Assembly (NCBI RefSeq): GCF_004000765.1
Contig: NZ_BILW01000002.1
Coordinates: forward strand, 310,001 to 374,000
From: Paenibacillus chondroitinus NBRC 15376
Lineage (GTDB): Bacteria; Bacillota; Bacilli; Paenibacillales; NBRC-103111
Reading direction: 5' to 3'
Length of the DNA stretch: 64,000 nucleotides
In this document: positions 19,081 through 27,519 of the stretch, in pieces
Layout of the letters: every line of letters starts with the position of its first letter
Numbering within the stretch: the first letter of the stretch is position 1
Notes under the pieces: model-generated
Database searches by the model: none
Told to the model about the DNA's origin: nothing
The model's input: only the letters and a program-made list of their open reading frames with translations
Made by a program: the position numbers and the translations under genes

Positions 19081-20124
19081 TTATTCTCCCTCACCCTCAG
19101 CCTTGTAGAGAAAACATCTCACCATATGGTTATCGGAGATATACGTTTTGGGAACGTTCTGCCTATTACATACACCCTCGATTCGATCTGAACAGCGCTC
19201 GTAGAAACCACACATCGGCGGCATATTGGTTGCCATGGGAACTGTTCCATCGATGGATTCCAACCTTGCATGCCTGTTTCCGGATAATTTGGGCATGGAT
19301 TTGAGCAACCCTTTGGTGTAAGGATGTTTAGGGTTATTGAAAATCTCCTTCACTGTAGACTGTTCGACTATTTTCCCCAAGTACATGACAGCTACTTCAT
19401 CACACATTTCGGCAATAATCCCAAGATCATGAGTGACCAGCAGGATCGCCATACCAAATTCACGTTGAAGCTCTTTCATAAGCTCCAACACTTGTGCTTG
19501 AATCGTGACATCGAGCGCAGTAGTAGGCTCGTCGGCAATTAGCAATTCCGGGTTGCAGGACAAGGCCATTGAAATCATCGCCCGTTGACGCATCCCCCCG
19601 GAGAATTCATGCGGAAATTGGTCAAAACGTTTCTCCTGATCCGAGATTCCGACTTTGCCAAGCATTTCAAGCGCTATTTTTTTAGCCTCTTTTTTGTTCT
19701 TCGTTCGGTGAATTAATATAGCTTCCATAATCTGATTTCCAATCGTGTACATCGGTGAAAAAGCAGTCATCGGCTCTTGAAAAATCATCGCTATTTTCCT
19801 GCCACGAATGGAACGTATTTGTTTACTCCGTGCAGGTAACGATAACAAATCCAACTGATTTAAAGCCTTCTCCGATTCGGAGTGATACACGATCTTTCCG
19901 GTGGTTTCGCACTCTTTGGGATTAATGCTAATAATCGCTCTGCTCGTCAAGCTTTTCCCACAGCCAGACTCGCCAACAAGGCCCAGCGTCTTCCCCTTTT
20001 TTATGTCAAAGTCAACGCCATCAACAGCCTTCATTTCTCCATTATCCATTTGAATGCGAATCCTGAGGTCTTGGACTGACAGAAGGGGGTGTTCAGATTG
20101 TGAAACGGTGGCTTGCGATGTCAT
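19081..20124 (-). CDS. Opp/Dpp-type ABC transporter, ATP-binding protein D
   Basis: The second ATPase of the importer, 347 residues. Walker A is GESGCGKSL, the signature is FSGGMRQRAMISMAL, Walker B is LLIADEPTTALD, and the C-terminal motif is MPPMCGFYERCSDRIEGVC with the conserved cysteines. It pairs with the following ATPase as a heterodimer at the cytosolic face. It starts 30 bases after the permease C stop. Confidence 0.93.
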   Translation of the reverse strand: MTSQATVSQSEHPLLSVQDLRIRIQMDNGEMKAVDGVDFDIKKGKTLGLVGESGCGKSLTSRAIISINPKECETTGKIVYHSESEKALNQLDLLSLPARSKQIRSIRGRKIAMIFQEPMTAFSPMYTIGNQIMEAILIHRTKNKKEAKKIALEMLGKVGISDQEKRFDQFPHEFSGGMRQRAMISMALSCNPELLIADEPTTALDVTIQAQVLELMKELQREFGMAILLVTHDLGIIAEMCDEVAVMYLGKIVEQSTVKEIFNNPKHPYTKGLLKSMPKLSGNRHARLESIDGTVPMATNMPPMCGFYERCSDRIEGVCNRQNVPKTYISDNHMVRCFLYKAEGEGE

Positions 20125-20153
20125 ATTATCCCCTCACTTTGGACTAGAGTGTA

Positions 20154-21299
20154 TTACTTCTTGTATGGATCGGCAGCATCGCGCAATCCGTCGCCGAGAA
20201 AGTTAAAGGTTAAAACCGTCACAATGACAAAACCTAAAGGAATCAGTTTCCAGGGATACAAAGCAACATTCTCGATCTGTTGTGCTTCTTGGAGCAGAAC
20301 GCCCCAACTCGTAGCAGGCGAGCGTATTCCGAGCCCCAGGAAGCTCATTGCGGTTTCACCAAGAATCATGCCAGGTATGGCTAAGGTTGTTGCCACAACC
20401 AAATAGGAAATAAAACCAGGCAATAAATGTCTAATAATGATTTTCGCGTCACTCACGCCGGCAATTTTGGCTGCCAACACATACTCCTCATTTTTCAAAG
20501 AGATGAACTTTCCTCTCGCAACCCTGGCTAATTCCGTCCACCCGATAAAGGCGAAAATGATAACAATATACAGATACATCGTAACGATAGGAACTCTGGC
20601 AGGAATGGCGGCTGACAATGCCATCCAGAGAGGCAGCGTCGGAAAAGACCTAATAATTTCAATACTCCGCTGTATAATCGAGTCTAACCAACCTCCGAAA
20701 TAACCGGACACCCCTCCGATAAATAATCCCAAAACGAAGCTTATTGATACGCCGATGAGAGGAATGCTTAATGAAACTTGGCTCCCCAGAAATACACGGG
20801 AAAGTAAATCCCTGCCCATACCATCCGTACCGAATAAAAAGATACGTCCCGGAGCATCGACGCCAAATAGATGAATATTTGTAGAAAACAGTCCTAAAAA
20901 CCTGTAGGTTTCACCTTCTACAAAGAAACGAACAGGGTGACGAACGTTCTCGTCCTGCACAAATATTTTACGGAGTGTCACAGGATCTCTTCCTGATTTC
21001 AGCTCATTCACAAACGGTCTCAAATGGAACTGGCCATCTGCGTCCTTAAAGCTCACTTTCACTGGTGGAGCGTTCACGTATTTACTGTCATAACTTTGCA
21101 AGCCATAAGGCGCAATAAACTGTGCAAATAGGGCCGCTACATAAAAGCACGCAAGAATCGCCAGGCTAATCCGGGCCAATTTATGCTTTTTTAAACGACG
21201 ATACATGAGCCGCCATTGTGAGCTGTGGGAAAGATCACTTTTGGGAGCTTCTTTTACTGGCGCTATCTTCTGTCTTCCGACAATTGGAATCGTTTTCAT
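20154..21299 (-). CDS. Opp/Dpp-type ABC transporter, permease C
   Basis: A 381-residue membrane subunit with one N-terminal helix (about 40-65), a long extracellular insert of roughly 100 residues, and five more helices. The EAA loop is EYVLAAKIAGVSDAKIIIRHLLP. The insert is longer than in classical OppC and is typical of larger oligosaccharide-type relatives. The chosen ATG follows permease B after two bases with AGAGG upstream; a longer frame overlaps permease B and lacks support. Confidence 0.92.
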   Translation of the reverse strand: MKTIPIVGRQKIAPVKEAPKSDLSHSSQWRLMYRRLKKHKLARISLAILACFYVAALFAQFIAPYGLQSYDSKYVNAPPVKVSFKDADGQFHLRPFVNELKSGRDPVTLRKIFVQDENVRHPVRFFVEGETYRFLGLFSTNIHLFGVDAPGRIFLFGTDGMGRDLLSRVFLGSQVSLSIPLIGVSISFVLGLFIGGVSGYFGGWLDSIIQRSIEIIRSFPTLPLWMALSAAIPARVPIVTMYLYIVIIFAFIGWTELARVARGKFISLKNEEYVLAAKIAGVSDAKIIIRHLLPGFISYLVVATTLAIPGMILGETAMSFLGLGIRSPATSWGVLLQEAQQIENVALYPWKLIPLGFVIVTVLTFNFLGDGLRDAADPYKK

Positions 21300-21301
21300 G
21301 G

Positions 21302-22300
21302 TCACATACCTCTGAACTCTGTGCGAATTTTTGGATCGAGCCATGCCAATAAAATATCTGAAATCAATGTACCCAGAACCGTCAAAACAGCCATAAACAA
21401 CAGCCATGTACCCGCCAAGTACATATCCTGCGCTAAGAGAGCGTTATACATGACCGGCCCTTGGATGGGAAGATTGAGAACAATCGCCGTAATAGTAGAA
21501 CCTGTAAATATAGAGGTGAGTGACCAACCAATTGTGCTCACGATCGGATTCATAGCTGCGCGTGTCGGATATTTGATTAATATTTTTGTTTCCGATAAGC
21601 CCTTTGCTCTCGCCGTCACCACATTCGGCTTATTCAATTCGTCCAGCATCTGGCCTCTCATAACTCGAATCAATTCTGCCGTATTCGCTAGCCCAATGAC
21701 GATAACAGGAATGATCATATGCTTGAGTAAATCCAATACCTTATCGAACGACCAGCCTGCATGAACGAACTCACTTGAAAAGAGACCTAATAAGGGATCG
21801 CCAAAGTAAACATACGACAAATACATTAAGATGATGGCCATCAAGAAATGCGGCGTTGCCATGCCAAGAAAGCCAACAGCCGAAAAAATATAATCACCAA
21901 TCGAATATTGCTTTACGGCGCAGTAAATGCCGATCGGAACCGCCACTGCGTATGTGAATGCCATCGTGACCAAAGAGACGACAATCGTTAACCCCATATA
22001 TTGCGAGATAACCGTCGTAACCGGCTTGTTATAGCTGAAAGAATAGCCGAAGTCGAAGTTCGTTATCATATTGCTCATCCAAGCCAGATATTGAAAAAAC
22101 CAGGGCTGATCCAATTTCAGACTTGCGCGCATTGCAGCTATATCAGCGTCTGACATGACATCACCGGCAACCGACATTTTAGCCGCATAAGTCGACACGT
22201 AGTCACCTGGGGGAAGCTGAATAATGTAGAAGACAATCATGGAGATAAAGAAAATAACCGGTATAACCAAGACGATTCTTTTTAAAATATAGTGAAGCAT
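21302..22300 (-). CDS. Opp/Dpp-type ABC transporter, permease B
   Basis: A 332-residue permease beginning MLHYILKRIVLVIPVIFF, the usual first helix of OppB/DppB. The EAA loop region reads VVTARAKGLSETKILIKYPTR. Six helices are expected. The ATG has GAGAGGATAGGG upstream. The gene comes 88 bases after the binding-protein stop. Confidence 0.93.
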   Translation of the reverse strand: MLHYILKRIVLVIPVIFFISMIVFYIIQLPPGDYVSTYAAKMSVAGDVMSDADIAAMRASLKLDQPWFFQYLAWMSNMITNFDFGYSFSYNKPVTTVISQYMGLTIVVSLVTMAFTYAVAVPIGIYCAVKQYSIGDYIFSAVGFLGMATPHFLMAIILMYLSYVYFGDPLLGLFSSEFVHAGWSFDKVLDLLKHMIIPVIVIGLANTAELIRVMRGQMLDELNKPNVVTARAKGLSETKILIKYPTRAAMNPIVSTIGWSLTSIFTGSTITAIVLNLPIQGPVMYNALLAQDMYLAGTWLLFMAVLTVLGTLISDILLAWLDPKIRTEFRGM

Positions 22301-22388
22301 CTCTACCCTATCCTCTCCGTTTAATTCAAGAATACCGCTAAACGATACAGGGGGATTCGGGATCCCCCTATTTTCGCCCAAAGCTTAC

Positions 22389-24362
22389 TTATGGTTTGAT
22401 AAAAAATTGCGCGGGATGACCGTGCCCCAAGCTGCGGAATTCATCGGAATAGACTAAGTCTTTGGGTACGTTGCCCATTTTATTGGAAGCTACTACAAGG
22501 CGCGGTGTAGGACCGGCGTAACCGATAATCCATTGATTTTTCTGATGCAGCTTCACAATCTCATTGCTCCACTTCTCGATCTCCTCTTTACTTGTTGACG
22601 CTTTAACTTTGTTCCAGTAGTCGAGAATTAAAGCTACATCGCCTTCCGGTTTGACCCCTTCTTTGCCATTGGAAGACGAGTACAACCCGTAATGTCCATA
22701 CCAAGGCGTCAGCACCCTCAGAGGAACGAGCGTATCCGGACGGAAAGCTACGTTAACCAGTGAGATATTTTCAGTCGTCGCAGGAATTTTGTTAGCATAT
22801 TTGAGTTCCTGATGAGTTCCTTGATCCACAACTTTAAGGTCTACTTTAATGCCCACTGCTTCATAATACTTTTTGACAAGTTCAAGGAAGCTTGCTGTAC
22901 TCGTACTGCCTTCAATGATCGTAATGGTTAGATCAGAACCATCTGCATTGAGCCGGAAATTATTCTTATCGCGTTTGGTCAAGCCAATCTCATCCAGCAG
23001 CTGATTAGCTCGATTCACATCGAACTTACTCCATTGATCTGCCCATCCTGCTTGATAGCCAACCAGCCCTTCAGGAACCGATGCCTGCTGAGGAGCACCC
23101 AAGCCATTCGTTACGATTTCCGAAATTTCTTTCCGATCTACAGCAACCGACAGGGCCTCTCTAAATCTAATATCCTGAAACAGCTTGCGCAGATTCGGAT
23201 CTGCAATCGTCTGATTCAACTGCAGGCCAGCGCTCGACCAATTGGGCGTCGTCCAAGACAAAACGCGAAACCCTGCTTTTTTCTCATTTTCCTTGAGCAC
23301 AGTGAAGTCTTTAAAATCGAAGTCAAGCAAATTGTAATCTCCAGCGAGCGCACCTAGAATACGTTGAGCAGGATCCTGTACTTTGGTTGCAACGATACGA
23401 TCCATATACGGAAGCTGATTACCCTCTTTGTCCGTTTTCCAGTAATAGGGGTTACGTTCCATAATAAACTGATCGCTGTTGGGGTCATTTTTGGCCACCC
23501 AAGCCCGCAATGTCGGGATTTGCGGATTAACCCAATAATAGTAGCCTGTTGCGACTAAGAATGTTTTTACGTCTTCGAAGCCCCATTTTTTCGCAATCTC
23601 AAGTGCCTTCTCTTGACCTACAAATTCAGGGAGTATCGTTTTTTGGAAGTGCGCCGGCGCGAAGAACCATTTGTTGTCTATCGCAACACGTTCCAGGAAT
23701 TGTACGCTTGGATACTTATGTACAACCTTAAAGGTGTAGTCATCTATCTTCGTAACCGTCGCCAAAGCCTTCTCCCCCGATACAGGGTCTACGGAATAAT
23801 AAGCGTCATATATTTTTTTACCAAACGTTTCTTTGGTCAGCATGTGCTCCCAGTAAAACAGCACGTCATCGGCGGTAAACGGCACCCCGTCCGACCATTT
23901 CATACCCTTTCTTAAATGAATCGTAAATTCTGTAGAATCTTTGTTGACCTCATAACTTTTGGCCACATTAGGTTCAATCGTGCTTCCATCTTTTTTAAAA
24001 CGGAACAGAGCTTCCTCCGTAGGCTGACCTACTGTCCACCGGTCATTCGGTCCGGTCCATGGCAACTTCCAATCTCCACCGTATTTACCAATTTCCTCGG
24101 ATACGGTTTCAACCATAATATCTTCCTTGGCAGGCATACGCTCAGCCACCGGCTTTAACGTACCTGCGCTTACTAGCTTAGTCAGCATAGGAGCTTCTTT
24201 GAATCCGTCTGTCTTTGCAGGAGCGGGTGCTACGGGAGCCGCCGTTGCCTCTTTAACAGATGAGCTTGCCGTTGGACTAACTTCACTTGCACTCTCGCAG
24301 GCAGCAAAAACAACAGCGAACACCATCAGCATTATGCCCAAAAATAGGCGATTCGTTTTCAA
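22389..24362 (-). CDS. Opp-type ABC transporter, substrate-binding lipoprotein
   Basis: An extracellular SBP_bac_5-family protein of 657 residues with a lipoprotein signal ending in FAAC. Family marks include HLRKGMKWSDGVPFTADDVLFYWEHML (shown in part: the WSDG and ADDV elements) and SVAVDRKEI. It is about 100 residues longer than OppA, as in plant-oligosaccharide binding homologues. The likely start is a TTG with GGAGGGG six bases upstream; earlier ATGs overlap that site. It is the first gene of the operon and is preceded by three palindromic operators. The ligand is more likely an oligosaccharide than a peptide, judged from regulation only. Confidence 0.88.
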   Translation of the reverse strand: MKTNRLFLGIMLMVFAVVFAACESASEVSPTASSSVKEATAAPVAPAPAKTDGFKEAPMLTKLVSAGTLKPVAERMPAKEDIMVETVSEEIGKYGGDWKLPWTGPNDRWTVGQPTEEALFRFKKDGSTIEPNVAKSYEVNKDSTEFTIHLRKGMKWSDGVPFTADDVLFYWEHMLTKETFGKKIYDAYYSVDPVSGEKALATVTKIDDYTFKVVHKYPSVQFLERVAIDNKWFFAPAHFQKTILPEFVGQEKALEIAKKWGFEDVKTFLVATGYYYWVNPQIPTLRAWVAKNDPNSDQFIMERNPYYWKTDKEGNQLPYMDRIVATKVQDPAQRILGALAGDYNLLDFDFKDFTVLKENEKKAGFRVLSWTTPNWSSAGLQLNQTIADPNLRKLFQDIRFREALSVAVDRKEISEIVTNGLGAPQQASVPEGLVGYQAGWADQWSKFDVNRANQLLDEIGLTKRDKNNFRLNADGSDLTITIIEGSTSTASFLELVKKYYEAVGIKVDLKVVDQGTHQELKYANKIPATTENISLVNVAFRPDTLVPLRVLTPWYGHYGLYSSSNGKEGVKPEGDVALILDYWNKVKASTSKEEIEKWSNEIVKLHQKNQWIIGYAGPTPRLVVASNKMGNVPKDLVYSDEFRSLGHGHPAQFFIKP

Positions 24363-24452
24363 AGCTATCCCCTCCATCATTCATCTGGTATTTCAATCTT
24401 CCTCATCACGAGCTGGAAATTGATTCCTATCCACCCCCTAGATAGATTCAAG

Positions 24453-24468
24453 CTTAAACCGGTTTAAG
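24453..24468. promoter_or_regulatory. LacI operator 1 (CTTAAACCGGTTTAAG)
   Basis: A perfect 16-bp palindrome 91 bases upstream of the Opp-type binding-protein start. It shares the TTAAACCGGTTTAA core with a second copy 75 bases away. It is the best candidate target of the operon-encoded LacI protein. Confidence 0.65.
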
Positions 24469-24482
24469 TATGCGGGGACTAG

Positions 24483-24496
24483 GGAAAGCGCTTTCC
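24483..24496. promoter_or_regulatory. cre-like site upstream of the Opp-type operon
   Basis: GGAAAGCGCTTTCC is a perfect palindrome that matches 12 of 14 positions of the CcpA consensus TGWNANCGNTNWCA. It lies between two LacI-type operators. Confidence 0.6.
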
Positions 24497-24528
24497 TAAC
24501 AAAGCAATAAAAAACGATAAACAACATA

Positions 24529-24542
24529 TTAAACCGGTTTAA
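24529..24542. promoter_or_regulatory. LacI operator 2 (TTAAACCGGTTTAA)
   Basis: A perfect 14-bp palindrome identical in its core to operator 1. The centre-to-centre distance is 75 bp, about seven helical turns, which suits loop formation by a tetrameric or paired repressor. Confidence 0.65.
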
Positions 24543-24607
24543 CAACGTACATAACAATCGGGTAATCTCCTCTTTTGAGTGGAATTAAACGTATGGTATG
24601 GATTATG

Positions 24608-24621
24608 TTAAACTGATTTAA
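24608..24621. promoter_or_regulatory. LacI operator 3, imperfect
   Basis: TTAAACTGATTTAA differs from the other two operators at two central positions and lies 79 bp further upstream. The stretch 24363-24733 holds these operators and two cre-like sites and no gene. Confidence 0.45.
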
Positions 24622-24637
24622 TCGTGCTCGCTCATTA

Positions 24638-24651
24638 TGTAAGCGCTTAAC
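24638..24651. promoter_or_regulatory. cre-like site 2
   Basis: TGTAAGCGCTTAAC matches 12 of 14 positions of the CcpA consensus. It sits 276 bases upstream of the Opp-type binding-protein start. Confidence 0.5.
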
Positions 24652-24733
24652 TATTATCTGTATCGTACCGTGTAATATTGGAAAATGCAACAACTTTTTT
24701 TGGGAAAATTTGGTGTCAAATGTTGTCGAAAAG

Positions 24734-24776
24734 AAAAAATCCTGAAAGCGTCCACTAAGGACGCTTATCCAGGATT
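24734..24776 (-). terminator. Terminator of the YesN/YesM/sugar-binding operon
   Basis: On the minus strand two nested stems (AATCCTG/CAGGATT and AGCGTCC/GGACGCT) are followed by a TTTTTT run. The hairpin overlaps the last codons and stop of the sugar-binding lipoprotein gene. Confidence 0.85.
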
Positions 24777-25729
24777 GGAAAAAGCAGCTTCTGATTCGGT
24801 TTCGTATACATGTTCGTTTTCCAGATAACCTCCGACCCCGTATCGATCCTTCCTTCCACCTTCTGCCCACTGCTCAGTTGAACTGCCGTCTTCAATGCCA
24901 CATAGCCCATATTGAACGGCTTCTGGACGACCATGGCCTGGATGATTTCCTCTTCCAGGAAACCGATTTCTTCCATAGAACTGTCGAAGCCAATCAGCTT
25001 GATCTCTCCTGGCTTCTTCCAATCGTGAAGCGCTTTGGCCGCGCCAAGGGTCGAAGGCTCATTTAATCCGACTATTCCTTGCAGATTCGGGTAATCCTTC
25101 AGCAGCTGCATCGTAATGTCGTACGCTTTCTCCGAAGATCCCTCGCTGTAGTAGGTATTCAGGATTTGGAAGCCCGTGTCCCTCTGAATGGCAGAGCGAA
25201 GCCCGTTTTCTCTTTCAATGGAAGTAGATGACCCTTTAATGAAATTTATAATGGCTACTTGCCCGCGATTCGGCAGCGTCTGGATCAGCGCTTCACCCGC
25301 TTTTTTCCCCGCTTCCACATTATCCGTAGCGATAAACGACTTGGAAATGCCTCCCTTAAGACCGGAATCCACGGTAATTAAGGGAATACCGGCTTTTACA
25401 ATCTCGTGCGCAATAGGCACCGTTCGCTCGAAATCTAAAGCCGACAAGACAATCGCCTTCGGCTTCATCGCTATGACTTCACGCAGCAACCGAATTTGAC
25501 CATCGACATCTTTTTCCGTGTCTGTGCCGACAACCTTCACTGTGCTCCCCATCTCTGCGCCAGCGGCATTGACGCCTTGCTCGACGACCTGCCAAAACTC
25601 AATTTGCTTATCAATCGTCTTGGGCACAAAAACGATGGGCTGATTATTTTTACCTGCCGCTTTTAAACCAAACACATAAACAACCATTGATAGGATCGCT
25701 ATGACAATTAAAAGTAACCAGCGCTTCAT
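24755..25729 (-). CDS. Sugar-binding (RbsB/LacI-type) protein linked to a two-component system
   Basis: A 324-residue type 1 periplasmic binding protein anchored by an N-terminal hydrophobic helix (about residues 4-22) that has no lipobox cysteine. It contains the peripla_BP_4 marks QVVEQGVNAAGAEMG, ITVDSGL and GIVGLNEPSTLGAAKAL. The ATG overlaps the kinase stop (ATGA) with GGAGGTGA upstream. The position after the kinase suggests that it presents a sugar to the kinase sensor domain as a co-sensor instead of feeding a transporter; this is inference. A longer frame exists but lacks a binding site. Confidence 0.88.
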   Translation of the reverse strand: MKRWLLLIVIAILSMVVYVFGLKAAGKNNQPIVFVPKTIDKQIEFWQVVEQGVNAAGAEMGSTVKVVGTDTEKDVDGQIRLLREVIAMKPKAIVLSALDFERTVPIAHEIVKAGIPLITVDSGLKGGISKSFIATDNVEAGKKAGEALIQTLPNRGQVAIINFIKGSSTSIERENGLRSAIQRDTGFQILNTYYSEGSSEKAYDITMQLLKDYPNLQGIVGLNEPSTLGAAKALHDWKKPGEIKLIGFDSSMEEIGFLEEEIIQAMVVQKPFNMGYVALKTAVQLSSGQKVEGRIDTGSEVIWKTNMYTKPNQKLLFPILDKRP

Positions 25730-27519
25730 TCGTCTTTCACCTCCAACTCGGAGCAAGGAATTCGCAATGTGACTGTCGTCCCTTCTTCCGGTTCGCTTTC
25801 GAAAGACAAGCCATACGCTGTACCATAGAACAGCTGAATACGATGATGCACATTCCAAACACCTAGCCCCTGATCCTTGGAAGATTCCGAATCTGGTCCT
25901 TGTCCTGGTCCCGCTCCAAGCAAGCCTTGCAGCTTGGCTTTATCCATCCCTAACCCGTTATCACTTACCGTAATTTGGATGACGCCGTCAACCATCCGCC
26001 CTACGATGCGGATATGCCCCCGTTCTTCCATACGCCTGATGCCATGGTATATCGCATTTTCCACGAGCGGTTGAAGCATTATCCTTAGCATACGGCAGCC
26101 TTGCAGTTCGGGTTCAACCTCAATCGCGTACGAAAATTTATTGGTGTATCGCATGGATTGCACCGTTAGATAGTTAGCCAAGTGCTCCATTTCCATGGAT
26201 ACGGAAACTTCTTGTTCCCCTTTGCCTATACTGTAACGCAGCATTTTGGAGAGGGCCATGGTCATTTTCACGACTTCTCTCATTTTGTTCGTTTCGGCCA
26301 TCCAAATGATCGATTCCAGCGTGTTATACAAGAAATGCGGGTTGATCTGGGATTGGAGCGCTTTGATTTCACTTGTCCGGAGCAGCGCCTCTTCATGAAC
26401 AATTTGCTTCATGAGGTCCTTTATTTTGACCAGCATGACATTGAAGCTCCTTGCTAATTTCCCAATCTCATCGGCTTGCGTAATATCAGCCCGAATGTCA
26501 AAGTTGCCCTGTTCCACCTGTTTCATATTCGCTTCCAGCTTCTTGATCGGCCGGCTGAGTGTAAACGATAGCACGATCGAAATGCCGAGCGCGATGATCA
26601 AACACACGCTGCCCCACAGAACCGTTGACAGCTGCATCTTTTTTTTATTGCCAACCAGCTCTTCGGGATACGTGACACCAACAATTTTCCAACCAAAATT
26701 CGTCGTTCGAATCGATAAGATTTTTTCATGCTCATTTTCTTTCAAGGATAACTGCCCGTCTCCCGAGGCCAGAATCGCTTTAATAGGTTCACTTTTCAAA
26801 TTCGTATGGATGATCTGCTGCTGAGGGTGATAAACGAGGTCTCCTTCGGAATTGACAATAAACACATACCCTCTCTTGCCTAGTTGAATATGGCTGCAGA
26901 GGTCATTAATAATCGTGTAATTCAAATCGATCAGCAGCACGCCGGTCTTGTTGATTCGATCGTCGCCCCGAAACTGCTGGCTCATGGAGATGACCCAGGG
27001 ATATTCGTTGTGATAGACGTGTTCAACTTCTGAGGAAGAAATATAGATGGCGTCATTTTTCGCTTTCGTATACCAATCCTGCGCAATTAACTCCGGATAA
27101 CTCTTCAGGGCGCTCTGCTCCCGGTCGGAGATGACAGCCCCATTGGAGCCTATAAAAAGAATTGCGCTAATGTCATTTCTGGATTGAACGATAACTTGCA
27201 GGGAGCTTTCAATCGCGTTGACCAGGCTTTGTCCGACTTCTGAATGTGGGTCCGTCATCGTCAGATATTGTCTGATTTGCCCATTGTTATATAGCAGGGA
27301 CGAAATACTCTTCATATTGTCAATATACGTCTCAATCGTTGTTCCAACCTGATTGATCAGCTCATTCGTATACTGTACCGAGTTTTCGGTAACGGAGTCC
27401 GACGACTGGCGGTATGTGTTGTAGCTCAGGATAAGCGTAGTGCCTATGATCAAACAGGAGAAAGCGACAGCTATGCTTGTGTGAATGCTTTTAAATCGAA
27501 AGAAACGCCTTTTATTCAA
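25726..27519 (-). CDS. YesM-like sensor histidine kinase
   Basis: A 597-residue membrane sensor. A first helix (about 14-32), a dCache-type extracellular domain (35-285) and a second helix (about 300-322) are followed by HAMP (to about 375). The phosphoacceptor histidine is in INPHFLYNTLE, and a GHKL ATPase domain has VENAIYHG and DNGLGMD. The family usually senses sugars together with an AraC-type regulator. Its start overlaps the regulator stop by eight bases. With the following binding protein it forms a three-component set. Confidence 0.93.
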   Translation of the reverse strand: MNKRRFFRFKSIHTSIAVAFSCLIIGTTLILSYNTYRQSSDSVTENSVQYTNELINQVGTTIETYIDNMKSISSLLYNNGQIRQYLTMTDPHSEVGQSLVNAIESSLQVIVQSRNDISAILFIGSNGAVISDREQSALKSYPELIAQDWYTKAKNDAIYISSSEVEHVYHNEYPWVISMSQQFRGDDRINKTGVLLIDLNYTIINDLCSHIQLGKRGYVFIVNSEGDLVYHPQQQIIHTNLKSEPIKAILASGDGQLSLKENEHEKILSIRTTNFGWKIVGVTYPEELVGNKKKMQLSTVLWGSVCLIIALGISIVLSFTLSRPIKKLEANMKQVEQGNFDIRADITQADEIGKLARSFNVMLVKIKDLMKQIVHEEALLRTSEIKALQSQINPHFLYNTLESIIWMAETNKMREVVKMTMALSKMLRYSIGKGEQEVSVSMEMEHLANYLTVQSMRYTNKFSYAIEVEPELQGCRMLRIMLQPLVENAIYHGIRRMEERGHIRIVGRMVDGVIQITVSDNGLGMDKAKLQGLLGAGPGQGPDSESSKDQGLGVWNVHHRIQLFYGTAYGLSFESEPEEGTTVTLRIPCSELEVKDE

